A DNA stretch of 21,680 nucleotides from UBA8514 sp050251415 (GCA_050251415.1 JBFWMT010000042.1:1-21680); one strand, 5' to 3'; counted from the first letter of the stretch, positions 1-7,268 are shown. Made by a program: numbers and translations. Notes: generated from the letters alone by a model not told the origin.

Positions 1-50
1 TAGGTTTTATAGCTACAAATTGAATTGTTTTTCGTAATAGAAAATTTAAA

Positions 51-115
51 ATGACAGGAACAAACTTCCTGTCCAATTTATAATGGATACCTTAACAGGT
101 GCTTCATCTCCATTT
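51..115. repeat. Dispersed repeat D, copy 1 (left flank of island)
   Basis: This stretch aligns, with small gaps, to bases 2831-2890. The best-matching core is TTTATA followed by GATACCTT, ACAGG, CTT and CCATT. Bases 53-60 and 66-73 form a perfect 8-bp hairpin (GACAGGAA/TTCCTGTC, 5-nt loop) that the other copy lacks. A hairpin follows each copy directly. No coding function is evident. Confidence 0.55.
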
Positions 116-161
116 AAAGAACCCTCGAATTAACCTCTTTTGGCTGATTTGAGGGTTCTTT
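116..161 (+). terminator. Terminator-like hairpin
   Basis: Bases 116-126 (AAAGAACCCTC) pair perfectly with 151-161 (GAGGGTTCTTT), leaving a 24-nt loop. The following T content is low. It could end transcription from a gene left of the window or be part of the flanking repeat. Confidence 0.45.
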
Positions 162-596
162 CTTACCTGTTTTGAAAAGGTGCATTTGCTCTTGTTGTTT
201 GCTTTTTCAGTGATTGGCATCGATGTTTCCACATTTAATATTATAGATTATTTAATGTACAAGGTTATAGTATTAGTTTGTAGGAGGGGTTGTTTCGTAT
301 TAACAGAAACTTTTTGGAATAAAAATACCATTTCACGTCAAAAAAAGGGTATCTCACGTCATTTGCCACAAATTGAAACTGTTTTTTTATATACTGGAAA
401 TATCTTAAAAGGAGGTGAATAGAGGAGAAGATAAAGGATTATGTTAAATCTATATTATTTTGCTGTTGTAAGGAAAGGAGAAATATCAATAAAAGTATTA
501 CCTAAAACTAGGGATTTTACCTAACCAGGTCAAAAGTATCTCGAAGGTAAGGAAACTAAAACACAAATTTATTTATATGAGAGGGTGTATATATTA
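162..596. other. AT-rich stretch with no convincing gene
   Basis: A GTG-initiated 80-codon frame at 180-422 has no good ribosome binding site and no family that I recognise. It could be a gene remnant. A perfect AAAGGAGGTGA-like sequence at about 408-418 has no start codon at usable spacing except through a 27-codon frame at 441-524, for which an AAAGG at about 433-437 could also serve. Neither frame is supported beyond that. The stretch otherwise holds the leader of the secreted protein gene at 597. Confidence 0.4.
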
Positions 597-974
597 ATGA
601 AACAAAAATGGATTTCTTTTATACTAGTTGGAGTGTTATCATTCAGTTGTTGTAATAGTGCTTTTGCAGCTCAAAAAGTTTCTGATTCAATGTTTTATAC
701 TCAGGATTTAGAAATGAATAAAATAGAATTAAGCGAGTCAGAAATGATGCAATATAGTATTTATGACATTGATTTTTCAAAAGAGAAACTTACAAGAAGC
801 ATTTCTAATGAAAAGATAACGAATGATGAGGTAACAAATGATGAAGCAACAAATGATGAAGCAACAAATGATGAGATAACAAATGATGAGATAACAAATG
901 ATGAAGCAACAAATGATGAGATAACAAATGATGAGGTAACAAATGATGAAGCAACAGATGAAGATGTAACATAA
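597..974 (+). CDS. Secreted protein with acidic TNDE repeats (5' part of an interrupted gene)
   Basis: The protein is 125 residues. It opens with a clear signal peptide: Lys-containing n-region, hydrophobic core at about residues 6-22, and an A-F-A-A cleavage region around residue 25. A short polar segment follows that contains LSESEMMQYSIYD. The C-terminus is an array of TNDE-A/V/I pentapeptides, so the mature product would be strongly acidic. ATG 597 is preferred over the upstream in-frame GTG 585 because GAGAGGG at 579-585 lies about 11 nt before it. The frame stops at TAA 972-974 but continues open in the same frame to 2024. The LSESE... segment aligns with LSDAEIKKYDIYK in the protein encoded at 2178-2666. 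I do not recognise the family. Confidence 0.7.
   Translation: MKQKWISFILVGVLSFSCCNSAFAAQKVSDSMFYTQDLEMNKIELSESEMMQYSIYDIDFSKEKLTRSISNEKITNDEVTNDEATNDEATNDEITNDEITNDEATNDEITNDEVTNDEATDEDVT
819..968 (+). repeat. 15-bp tandem repeat encoding TNDE-A/V/I
   Basis: There are ten in-frame 15-bp units, nine matching TNDE plus A, V or I and the last degenerate (TDEDV). A degenerate unit (SNEKI) precedes them. The unit core is ACAAATGATGA with variation at the third and fifth codons. Unit length is divisible by three, so copy-number change would alter linker length without shifting the frame. Confidence 0.9.
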
Positions 975-989
975 GAAACGATTCTTGAT

Positions 990-2024
990 ATGTGTACTAA
1001 AATAGATACTAAGAATATAGGAGGAAATAAAATTAATATTTATTCGTCCGATACTCTTCCACAGTATCTTTATAATTGTGATACAATTATTGAAATTGCA
1101 GAAATGAACGATTCGGTATATATTACATATTTAACTGGTAACAATGAAAATGTTGTGCTAAATTATAATAGTGAAGGGTTGTACGATAAAGGTATCCATG
1201 AAAACGAAACAGGGACATCTATTTATATTTCTGAAAATGATGCAACGATGATGCAACCTAATACATATGAAATGTCAGAAGAATTACAAGAATTTATTGA
1301 TGAGTGTATCGATAATGGAGACATTGAAGAACTATATAACATCGAGCAATTAAATGTATTTGAAGTTGATGGGAATTATGCGATTGAAGAAAAATTGCCT
1401 TTTGATCAAGCCAATAATATAAATCAAATAAAAGTTTATAGCGCAAGTACACCAACAACAGATTTAGCATTACTAAGCAGCTTAAAAAATGATTTTTCAA
1501 TGTATACAAATAAGAGTGTATTGTCACAATCTAAGTATTGCAGTTATTTAAAGAAAAATGTTAGTGTAGTGATTAAAGAAGATAGAAATTCTTATAAAAG
1601 GGTATCTGCAAATTGGAATTCATTTAATGTGGGAACATCATTAACGATAATTTGTACTGCTCTTAGTTTGCCAGAATCAGCATTAGTAGCTGTGTTAACT
1701 GGAGCTTGTGTAGGTATTTCAGCAAAGGATACGATATTATCGGCTGTTAAGTTAAGTTCGTCGGCAGTGTATTCCTATAATGGGAATAGATATGGTTATG
1801 CATATGATACTACAGTGTGGAAGGATAATGTTTTGGTTCAAGTGAAAAAATCAAAAGGAGAGTTTACTGGTGGTTACGATAAGGACGGTAATTTTACTTG
1901 GATTATTTCTACCACGCCTAGTGCCTTTAAAGAATCAACTCCTACGTGGGCAAATAATGTAATTAAATATTATAATTCTGATTTAGTTAGTAGCAAAGGA
2001 AAGACTTCGTTTCAACCAGATTAG
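990..2024 (+). CDS. Downstream segment of the interrupted secreted protein
   Basis: If started at ATG 990 this gives 344 residues, but there is no Shine-Dalgarno sequence before that codon, so independent translation looks unlikely. The first ~90 residues match the N-terminal domain of the protein at 2178-2666 (IYSSDTLPQYLY against IKLSSDELKDYLY; NSEGLYDKGI against GNEGITQMGI). A second region, roughly residues 150-344, has no counterpart there. It contains a hydrophobic hairpin-like stretch (about residues 215-245, including SLTIICTALSLPESALVAVL) followed by a Tyr/Gly/Trp-rich segment (RYGYAYDTTVW, FTGGYDKDGNFTW) that suggests a beta-rich domain. Function is unknown. A hydrophobic segment inside a secreted protein is compatible with a membrane-active toxin or bacteriocin, but that is only a hypothesis. 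Confidence 0.6.
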   Translation: MCTKIDTKNIGGNKINIYSSDTLPQYLYNCDTIIEIAEMNDSVYITYLTGNNENVVLNYNSEGLYDKGIHENETGTSIYISENDATMMQPNTYEMSEELQEFIDECIDNGDIEELYNIEQLNVFEVDGNYAIEEKLPFDQANNINQIKVYSASTPTTDLALLSSLKNDFSMYTNKSVLSQSKYCSYLKKNVSVVIKEDRNSYKRVSANWNSFNVGTSLTIICTALSLPESALVAVLTGACVGISAKDTILSAVKLSSSAVYSYNGNRYGYAYDTTVWKDNVLVQVKKSKGEFTGGYDKDGNFTWIISTTPSAFKESTPTWANNVIKYYNSDLVSSKGKTSFQPD

Positions 2025-2104
2025 TATAGTAAGTGAGTAAACTTTTAACTATATACTGTTGATTGATTTAGTAGTTTCATGACTAATTAACCTTCTATGT
2101 TTTG

Positions 2105-2133
2105 TTGCAAGAGGGATCTTATAGGACTACCAT
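2105..2133 (+). promoter_or_regulatory. Possible sigma-A-type promoter for the small paralog
   Basis: TTGCAA (2105-2110), a 17-nt spacer and TACCAT (2128-2133) lie about 45 nt before the start at 2178. The match is moderate in an AT-rich background. Confidence 0.3.
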
Positions 2134-2177
2134 AGATGTAGATTATTCATTTTGGGTTATTACAAGGAGGTTTTAAA

Positions 2178-2666
2178 ATGAAGAAATCAAGGCTTATAGT
2201 TTTAGGAATAATTTGCTTATTAATTGGTAGTGTTTATTTTTTTCAAATGAGGATTTCAAGACAAGTTGTTCTTAGTGATGCAGAAATTAAAAAATATGAT
2301 ATCTACAAACTGGCTATAACTGAAAATACAACTAAAGATGATATTAAGGAGTTATGTGATGAGATTGGGAAAGAGCGAGCAGGAGATATAGAGTATATTA
2401 AGCTATCCTCGGATGAGCTAAAAGATTATCTTTATGAATTTAAGGAAATTGAAGAAAATGATGAAATTGGAGATAAAATATATATAATATATATAACAGA
2501 TGAAAATCTAAAAGTTTCTCTTATTTATGGAAATGAAGGCATTACTCAAATGGGTATCTATGATGAAACGAAAGATACATTTGTTTCTATTTCACAAGAA
2601 GGAGGTACGTTATATAAAAATTTTAGCCAAGCTTTTAGAGAAGACACGAGAAGCAAAGAGGATTAG
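2178..2666 (+). CDS. Small membrane-anchored paralog of the secreted protein
   Basis: The protein is 162 residues with an excellent AAGGAGG eight bases upstream of ATG. Residues 1-4 are basic and residues 5-24 form one hydrophobic segment without an obvious signal-peptidase site. This suggests an N-terminal anchor with a ~135-residue charged domain outside the membrane. The domain aligns with the N-terminal half of the interrupted protein upstream, from LSDAEIKKYDIYK through IYIIYITDENLKVSLIYGNE to VSIS. It lacks both the TNDE array and the C-terminal hydrophobic/beta region. The gene follows 153 bases behind the larger one in the same direction. The domain is not one I recognise. An accessory or immunity-type partner is possible by analogy with other large/small paralog pairs, but nothing in the sequence proves it. 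Confidence 0.75.
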   Translation: MKKSRLIVLGIICLLIGSVYFFQMRISRQVVLSDAEIKKYDIYKLAITENTTKDDIKELCDEIGKERAGDIEYIKLSSDELKDYLYEFKEIEENDEIGDKIYIIYITDENLKVSLIYGNEGITQMGIYDETKDTFVSISQEGGTLYKNFSQAFREDTRSKED

Positions 2667-2699
2667 TTGTTAAACATTAGAATAGTCTTTTGATTATGT

Positions 2700-2721
2700 G
2701 TTTTATTAGTTGTAATAAAAC
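2700..2721 (+). terminator. AT-rich hairpin after the small paralog
   Basis: GTTTTATTA (2700-2708) and TAATAAAAC (2713-2721) form a perfect 9-bp stem with a 4-nt loop, followed by TTTATT. It lies 33 bases after the stop codon. The stem has only two GC pairs, so terminator strength is doubtful. The rest of 2722-2830 shows no gene. Confidence 0.4.
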
Positions 2722-2830
2722 TTTATTGCAATCTTTTAGAAAAATATTTTTTGCAGTGTTTTTTGGAGCTAAATTACCTTAGATGAGAAAATTCTATTGC
2801 AAATTTATACAAGTATTTGAGATGTAGATA

Positions 2831-2890
2831 TAATGAGGAAAAGTTACCACCGATTTATAGTGATACCTTTACAGGCACTTATTTGCCATT
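2831..2890. repeat. Dispersed repeat D, copy 2 (right flank of island)
   Basis: This is the diverged direct copy of bases 51-115, in the same orientation. The core GATACCTTTACAGGCACTT corresponds to GATACCTTAACAGGTGCTT in copy 1. It lies just before a perfect hairpin at 2908-2930. Confidence 0.55.
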
Positions 2891-2907
2891 GCCTCCTTTC
2901 CCCCTCT

Positions 2908-2930
2908 AAGACCGCATTTTATGCGGTCTT
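2908..2930. repeat. GCAT-type hairpin module
   Basis: AAGACCGCAT (2908-2917) and ATGCGGTCTT (2921-2930) form a perfect 10-bp stem with a TTT loop. Related hairpins occur at 11850-11873 and 11949-11972, the first also directly before a copy of the two-hairpin repeat. No T-run follows on either strand, so it is not a textbook terminator. Confidence 0.7.
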
Positions 2931-2994
2931 AATAAAGGTTTTTGGTCTTGCTTTTTTCAAAAAGCAAGTGGTTTTGGGCAACGCCCAAGGTTTG
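2931..2994. repeat. Two-hairpin dispersed repeat R, copy 1
   Basis: The first hairpin is CTTGCTTTTT (2947-2956) with AAAAAGCAAG (2959-2968). The second is TTGGGC (2974-2979) with GCCCAA (2983-2988). Near-identical copies lie at 11871-11940 and 12131-12188, all in the same orientation. This copy lies between the island and the 3' end of the minus-strand gene at 3027. Bases 2995-3026 hold nothing else that I can name. Confidence 0.85.
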
Positions 2995-3026
2995 TCTTCA
3001 ACTGGTTTGGGCAATGACAAGGTTTT

Positions 3027-3377
3027 TCACTTCACAATCTCTTCCAGATAATCACATACAAAATCTATTAAATCAATACAGTCATTTCGTTCCTTAGCAA
3101 GGGACATGCAATTAATAGAACAAAATTTGCATTGAAAACAGGTCATTAACTTCATTCTTTCACTGTAGGCCTCTTCCCCTTCATACAGTAACCCTAAAAC
3201 CATTATGCCCGCCACTAGTGCACTGCACATTCCTCCTATGCCAAAACCGTTGTTAATGGCATTTGCCGCACTTACCACCTCTTCCGTAACATATCCATAC
3301 TTGTCACGGAAAGCCATCAGTATACTTCGACTGCATCCCAGCCCCTCATTGTAATATTTTTGCGCTATTTCTTTCAT
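3027..3377 (-). CDS. C_GCAxxG_C_C family (redox-type) protein
   Basis: The protein is 116 residues. The family is defined by spaced cysteines around a G-C-A-x-x-G core and is thought to be redox-active, but its biochemical role is not established. Here the cysteines are C15 (GLGCSRS), C51 (GIGGMCSALVAG), C80, C83, C86, C90 and C100. The core reads MCSALVAG rather than a strict GCAxxG, and the C80-C90 cluster is dense. The start at 3377 is chosen because AGAAGGGGTG lies 8-10 bases before it; longer readings of the frame lack a ribosome binding site. It is the last gene of the minus-strand run after the RseC-like gene (64-base gap). The neighbouring RseC-like protein has a comparable Cys cluster, which hints at a shared redox setting. 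Confidence 0.8.
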   Translation of the reverse strand: MKEIAQKYYNEGLGCSRSILMAFRDKYGYVTEEVVSAANAINNGFGIGGMCSALVAGIMVLGLLYEGEEAYSERMKLMTCFQCKFCSINCMSLAKERNDCIDLIDFVCDYLEEIVK

Positions 3378-3441
3378 AAAAAAAGCACCCCTTCTACTAT
3401 AATAAGCAAAAAGGGTACATGTTGTTACATAGCATATTAAG

Positions 3442-3885
3442 TTACATAAGGTCTGGATCAGGAGCAGTAATTCTTGCCGCAATAGGTCTGTATTTTTTTG
3501 CCTCCCAACGTCTTTCTTGGCTTCGTATCCACAAATATGCAACCCCTGTAAACACAAGACCAATCACAAAACTTGGTAAATCTGGATTGGTTAACGGCAT
3601 TAGTTTTGGCATAATTACAAAATATCCTAATAAAATACCTGCCAAAAACGCCACAAGCGGTATCCCATACATAATCATTACTGCAAAGAAAAATCCATTA
3701 TCTGCAAGTTCAAGCTCAACCCAATCGCCAACCTGCGCGTTGCATTGATTATCTGCCTCCATTATCATTTCCTTTTCGCTCATTCCTGCTATACAAGCCC
3801 TGCACTTTGCACAGGCCTCTGTTCTTGTCATTTTAATAACCACAAGGTCATTCTTTAACTCGGTTACTACTCCTTTTTCTGCCAT
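3442..3885 (-). CDS. SoxR-reducing system protein RseC family
   Basis: The protein is 147 residues, near the usual RseC size. A cytoplasmic N-terminal region with Cys at 25, 28 and 31 (RTEACAKCRACIAG) precedes two membrane segments at about residues 65-90 and 103-120. A basic tail (RSQERRWEAKK) follows. RseC in Proteobacteria takes part in reducing SoxR and is related to proteins encoded with Rnf complexes. In Clostridia it commonly stands alone and its role is unclear. The start codon lies one base after the stop of the TcdA gene, and its ribosome binding site (GGGGGA) lies inside that gene's end, so the two are probably translationally coupled. No rnf genes are nearby. Confidence 0.82.
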   Translation of the reverse strand: MAEKGVVTELKNDLVVIKMTRTEACAKCRACIAGMSEKEMIMEADNQCNAQVGDWVELELADNGFFFAVMIMYGIPLVAFLAGILLGYFVIMPKLMPLTNPDLPSFVIGLVFTGVAYLWIRSQERRWEAKKYRPIAARITAPDPDLM

Positions 3886-3886
3886 T

Positions 3887-4615
3887 TTATTTTCCCCCTA
3901 GCAAATCTTTAACAACCTCTGATGCAATAATAAGCCCTGCCGCCGATGGCACAAAGGATATACTGCCTGGTGTACGCCTTTTGTTAGTGTCTTCACCCAT
4001 AGCAATCAGTTCTTCCTCACTTAGCTTGCATTCAAGAGGCAATTCTTTTGAATAAACTACCTTTAACTTTTTAACGCCACGTTGCTTCAATTCTTTACGC
4101 ATAACCTTTGCAAGTGGACAGACGGAAGTTTTATAAATATCCGCTACCATTAGCTGTGTTGGATTAAGCTTATTACCAGTACCCATAGACGACATAATTG
4201 GTATTCCCATCTGTTGGGCATCCATTACCAGCTGAATTTTTGCCGTTACAGTGTCAATCGCATCCACTATGTAGCTTGTATCCTCATCTATTATACCACT
4301 AATCCCTGGTAAATAGAAAGTATTATGAACTGTAACTTTGCAATTGGGGTTTATTAATAAAATTCTCTCCCTCATTGCCTGGGTTTTTGCCATGCCAACT
4401 GTACTTTGGGTAGCTATTATCTGCCTGTTTAAGTTAGATATACTAACAGTATCGTTGTCCACCAAAATAAGGCTGCCAATACCTACCCTAGCCAGTGCCT
4501 CGCATACAAAACCACCAACACCGCCAATACCAAAAACGACCACCTTGCTGTTTTTCAATTTTTCTAACCCTTCATTGCCTATAAGCATTTGGGTTCGTAT
4601 AAATCTGTTGTCCAT
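3887..4615 (-). CDS. tcdA: tRNA threonylcarbamoyladenosine dehydratase (TcdA/CsdL type)
   Basis: This is a ThiF/E1-like enzyme that cyclises threonylcarbamoyl-adenosine at position 37 of ANN-decoding tRNAs in an ATP-dependent dehydration. It has 242 residues from ATG 4615. The ATP-binding GIGGVGG motif is near residue 32, followed by the VDNDTVSISNLNRQ signature. The C-terminal part has PGSISFVPSAAGLIIASEVV, typical of the family. ATG 4615 is chosen because AGGTG at about 4624-4628 gives good spacing; ATG 4621 and GTG 4624 are alternatives. It sits between the AI-2E-family gene (32-base gap) and the RseC-like gene (1-base gap). Confidence 0.88.
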   Translation of the reverse strand: MDNRFIRTQMLIGNEGLEKLKNSKVVVFGIGGVGGFVCEALARVGIGSLILVDNDTVSISNLNRQIIATQSTVGMAKTQAMRERILLINPNCKVTVHNTFYLPGISGIIDEDTSYIVDAIDTVTAKIQLVMDAQQMGIPIMSSMGTGNKLNPTQLMVADIYKTSVCPLAKVMRKELKQRGVKKLKVVYSKELPLECKLSEEELIAMGEDTNKRRTPGSISFVPSAAGLIIASEVVKDLLGGK

Positions 4616-4647
4616 CTCCATCACCTATAAGTAATTATAAGGTTTTT

Positions 4648-5799
4648 TCACTTATTTGCAATAGTGTTATTTTTGCGTCTCTCATATGCCCTATCTAAAT
4701 AAACTTTTATAAGTGCTGTTATGGGAACTGCAACTATCATGCCCCACAACCCAAAAAGTCCGCCAAAAAACGCCAATGAAAGTATAACCAACACCGGGTG
4801 AAGCTTTACACTTCTCCCCACAACCCTTGGCACAATAACCATACTGTCTATCTGCTGAAGAATAATAACAATAACTGCGGCATACAAAGCCTTTATTGGT
4901 GTACCGCTTACCAACCCCATCATAACCGAAAGCACAAAAGCAACCACTGCACCTACATACGGAATTAAATTGGAAAAGCCTGAAATAATGCCAATAAGAA
5001 CCGCAAATTTTATACCTGCCGCCCAAAAGGAAAGAATAATTAGGGTTGCCATAATAAATGCATCTATAATTTGCCCCGTTACATAGCCACTGAAAACTTT
5101 GTTTGCATCGGCTAAAAAGGTTTCAATGCGACAGCTTATTCTATTTGGCAAAAAAACCCTCATGGTATCTTTTAGCCTATAAAGTATCCTGTCCTTTTCC
5201 ACAAGAAAATAGAAAGCGGTAACAAGACCTATGGCTAAATCCAGCGCCACACTGCCCACCGATGTAACCGACCCTGCAACCGTTACCACCATATTCTTTG
5301 CCCAACGGGTAACACTTACTATAAGACTATTTATAATCCCGTTTATGCTGCTTAAAACACCCATTTCGCTAAGGGCTTTCTGAATTGTTAGCAGCATATC
5401 GCTAAGCTCCTGAATATATTTGTTAAGTTCATCCGCAAACTGGCTTACATCCGTTGCCCCTAAATGGGTTACCGCCATGCTTATGCCAACCCCAAGCACT
5501 GCAAATATAATAATGTAGGTAGCCGCAGTGCCTTTGGTACGTTTAGTAAAGCAACGCCTTTTAGGTTTTTTGTTTAGCCGTTTATCAAAAAACTCTACCA
5601 TAGGGTCAAATAGAAAAGCGGCTATAATTCCTATAATTAAAGGAGCTGCCACGTTAATAAGCCTGCTAAAAAACACTCCAACAGCACCAGCCACCGTACC
5701 AATCCTTGCCATAACCATAATTACAGCAAAAAGCACCAGCACCGTAACAACTACGTGAAATGAAATTTTAACATACTTCCTATCCCATGGCAGCTTCAT
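4648..5799 (-). CDS. AI-2E family transporter (YtvI/PerM-like membrane protein)
   Basis: The protein is 383 residues with about seven or eight predicted membrane segments. The N-terminal pair spans about residues 15-60, a soluble stretch with the polar region QFADELNKYIQELSDML follows, and a helical C-terminal half holds the family signature GFSNLIPYVGAVVA. The closing LSLAFFGGLFGLWGMIVAVP is also typical. The family includes TqsA and PerM-like proteins and Na+/H+ antiporters; the substrate cannot be assigned from sequence. ATG 5799 is preferred over GTG 5811 because AAAGGTGA overlaps the pepD stop region and gives 8-nt spacing. The 14-base gap after pepD implies co-transcription. Confidence 0.88.
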   Translation of the reverse strand: MKLPWDRKYVKISFHVVVTVLVLFAVIMVMARIGTVAGAVGVFFSRLINVAAPLIIGIIAAFLFDPMVEFFDKRLNKKPKRRCFTKRTKGTAATYIIIFAVLGVGISMAVTHLGATDVSQFADELNKYIQELSDMLLTIQKALSEMGVLSSINGIINSLIVSVTRWAKNMVVTVAGSVTSVGSVALDLAIGLVTAFYFLVEKDRILYRLKDTMRVFLPNRISCRIETFLADANKVFSGYVTGQIIDAFIMATLIILSFWAAGIKFAVLIGIISGFSNLIPYVGAVVAFVLSVMMGLVSGTPIKALYAAVIVIILQQIDSMVIVPRVVGRSVKLHPVLVILSLAFFGGLFGLWGMIVAVPITALIKVYLDRAYERRKNNTIANK

Positions 5800-5813
5800 T
5801 AAAAAAATCACCT

Positions 5814-7268
5814 TTATCTTAAATTTTTAAGTATCTCTTTCAAATATTCCCAAGTTCTTTTTGTAGAAGAAATGCTTAGCCTTTCGTCTGGGGTATGCAC
5901 ATCTGCCATTTCAGGCCCAATGGATACCATATCGCAACCTTCAAGTTTTTCACTGAAAATACCACACTCAAGGCCTGCATGTATTGCATCAATTTTGGCA
6001 TCCTTGCCAAACATACTTTTATAAGTATCCACAAACACTTCTCTAAGCCTTGAGTTTGGATTATATTCCCACGCTGGGTATGGAAACCTTGTGGTAAACT
6101 CTGCCCCTGTAAGCATTGCAATGGTTTTCATCTCGTCGCAAAGTAGCTGTTTTCGGGTAGCAACAGAGCTTCTGGTGGCACAAGTGAAGGTAATTTCGTC
6201 CTTTGATGTACGCACAATTCCAATATTATTGGAGCTTTCCACCAGGCCCTCTATATCCACACTAAATGCCTTAACTCCATAAGGAATCAGCATAAGCACA
6301 GCAATGGCTCTTTGGGCCGTAACTACTGAAAATACATACTTAGGTGGGGTTTCCAAATTTTCAACTGTAACTAAAATACCCTCTTCAATACCACGGTATT
6401 CCTTTATGCACATTTCCTTAAATGCTTGGCATAATCCTTCCACAATTCCACAATCTTTATGTTCACAGCTTATAACAGCCTCTGCCTCACGAGGGATAGC
6501 ATTATCCATATTTCCGCCGTTAATTTCTGTTATTTTAATATTTGCATCTTCTAAAAGGCTGTTTAGCAGTCTGCCTAAAAGCTTGTTGGCATTGGCTCTC
6601 TGTAAATGAATATCTGAGCCTGAATGACCACCCTTTAACCCTTTAATTGTTATTTTGAAAGCGGTTTGACCTTCCTTTTGAATTTCCCAAACAGCAGGCA
6701 CCGCTATTTTTGCCCTTAATCCGCCAGCACAACAGGTAAGTATATGTCCTTCTTCCTCACTGTCCAGATTTATTAGCTGTCTGCCTTGTAATATGCTGTA
6801 ATCAAGGTTTCTTGCACCATTCATTCCCGCCTCTTCATCAGCTGTAAACACTGCCTCAATTGGTGGGTGTGCAATGGTTTTGCTTTTTAACACAGCCAAC
6901 ATATATGCCACTGCAATGCCATTATCTGCACCCAGGGTAGTTCCCTCTGCTGTTATAAAATCTCCCTCAATTTTCAGTTTAAGAGCATCCTTCATAAAAT
7001 CATGGGTAACATTAGCATTTTTTTCGCAAACCATATCTATATGTCCCTGTAAAATTACAGGGGGTGAATTTTCGTAACCCGCTGTACCATTTTTCTTCAC
7101 AACCACGTTGTGTGATTCATCTTGAAATACAAAAAAGCCCTCTGCTTTGGAAGTATCTGCTATATAATCACTTATAGCTTTTTCGTTACTGCTTCCACGA
7201 GGAATTTTGCTAATTTCTTCAAATATTTCAAGTACCTCTTTTGGTTCTAGTCCGTTTAAAACATTCAT
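5814..7268 (-). CDS. pepD: Aminoacyl-histidine dipeptidase (PepD, M20C)
   Basis: This is a cytosolic Zn-dependent peptidase that cleaves Xaa-His and other dipeptides. It has 484 residues, the usual length. M20 metal and catalytic residues are all visible: H76 and D78 in QGHIDMV, bridging D115 in GADNGIA, E145-E146 in ADEEAGMNGA, D169 in NLDSEEEG, and H458 in MADVHTPDER. The middle lid domain contains GLKGGHSGSDIHLQRANA. GGGAG-type ribosome binding site lies about 8 bases before ATG 7268. It is the first gene of the minus-strand run to 3027; a weak -10 (TATTAT) lies about 30 bases upstream. A large hairpin separates it from the preceding UPF0210 gene. Confidence 0.92.
   Translation of the reverse strand: MNVLNGLEPKEVLEIFEEISKIPRGSSNEKAISDYIADTSKAEGFFVFQDESHNVVVKKNGTAGYENSPPVILQGHIDMVCEKNANVTHDFMKDALKLKIEGDFITAEGTTLGADNGIAVAYMLAVLKSKTIAHPPIEAVFTADEEAGMNGARNLDYSILQGRQLINLDSEEEGHILTCCAGGLRAKIAVPAVWEIQKEGQTAFKITIKGLKGGHSGSDIHLQRANANKLLGRLLNSLLEDANIKITEINGGNMDNAIPREAEAVISCEHKDCGIVEGLCQAFKEMCIKEYRGIEEGILVTVENLETPPKYVFSVVTAQRAIAVLMLIPYGVKAFSVDIEGLVESSNNIGIVRTSKDEITFTCATRSSVATRKQLLCDEMKTIAMLTGAEFTTRFPYPAWEYNPNSRLREVFVDTYKSMFGKDAKIDAIHAGLECGIFSEKLEGCDMVSIGPEMADVHTPDERLSISSTKRTWEYLKEILKNLR

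Larger units (their letters stand above)
597..2024 (+). pseudogene. Single secreted-protein gene interrupted by one in-frame TAA
   Basis: The two parts are in the same frame with only TAA 972-974 between them, giving about 475 residues if read through. Homology to the protein at 2178-2666 begins immediately after the stop and before ATG 990 (E-T-I-L-D-M-C against D-D-I-K-E-L-C). The stop sits opposite a lysine codon AAA of the paralog, one substitution away from TAA. A recent nonsense mutation is the simplest reading. Sequencing error or programmed readthrough remain possible. Confidence 0.7.

Noticed and set aside
180..422. An 80-codon frame as a real gene
   Set aside because: It has a GTG start with no ribosome binding site, mixed composition and no recognisable family. 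Part of the C-terminal sequence looks vaguely like a DNA-binding protein fragment, which is too weak to call.
819..968. CRISPR array
   Set aside because: The 15-bp units are contiguous, in frame and without unique spacers; they are coding repeats. The same applies to the 27-bp repeats at 9794-10090.
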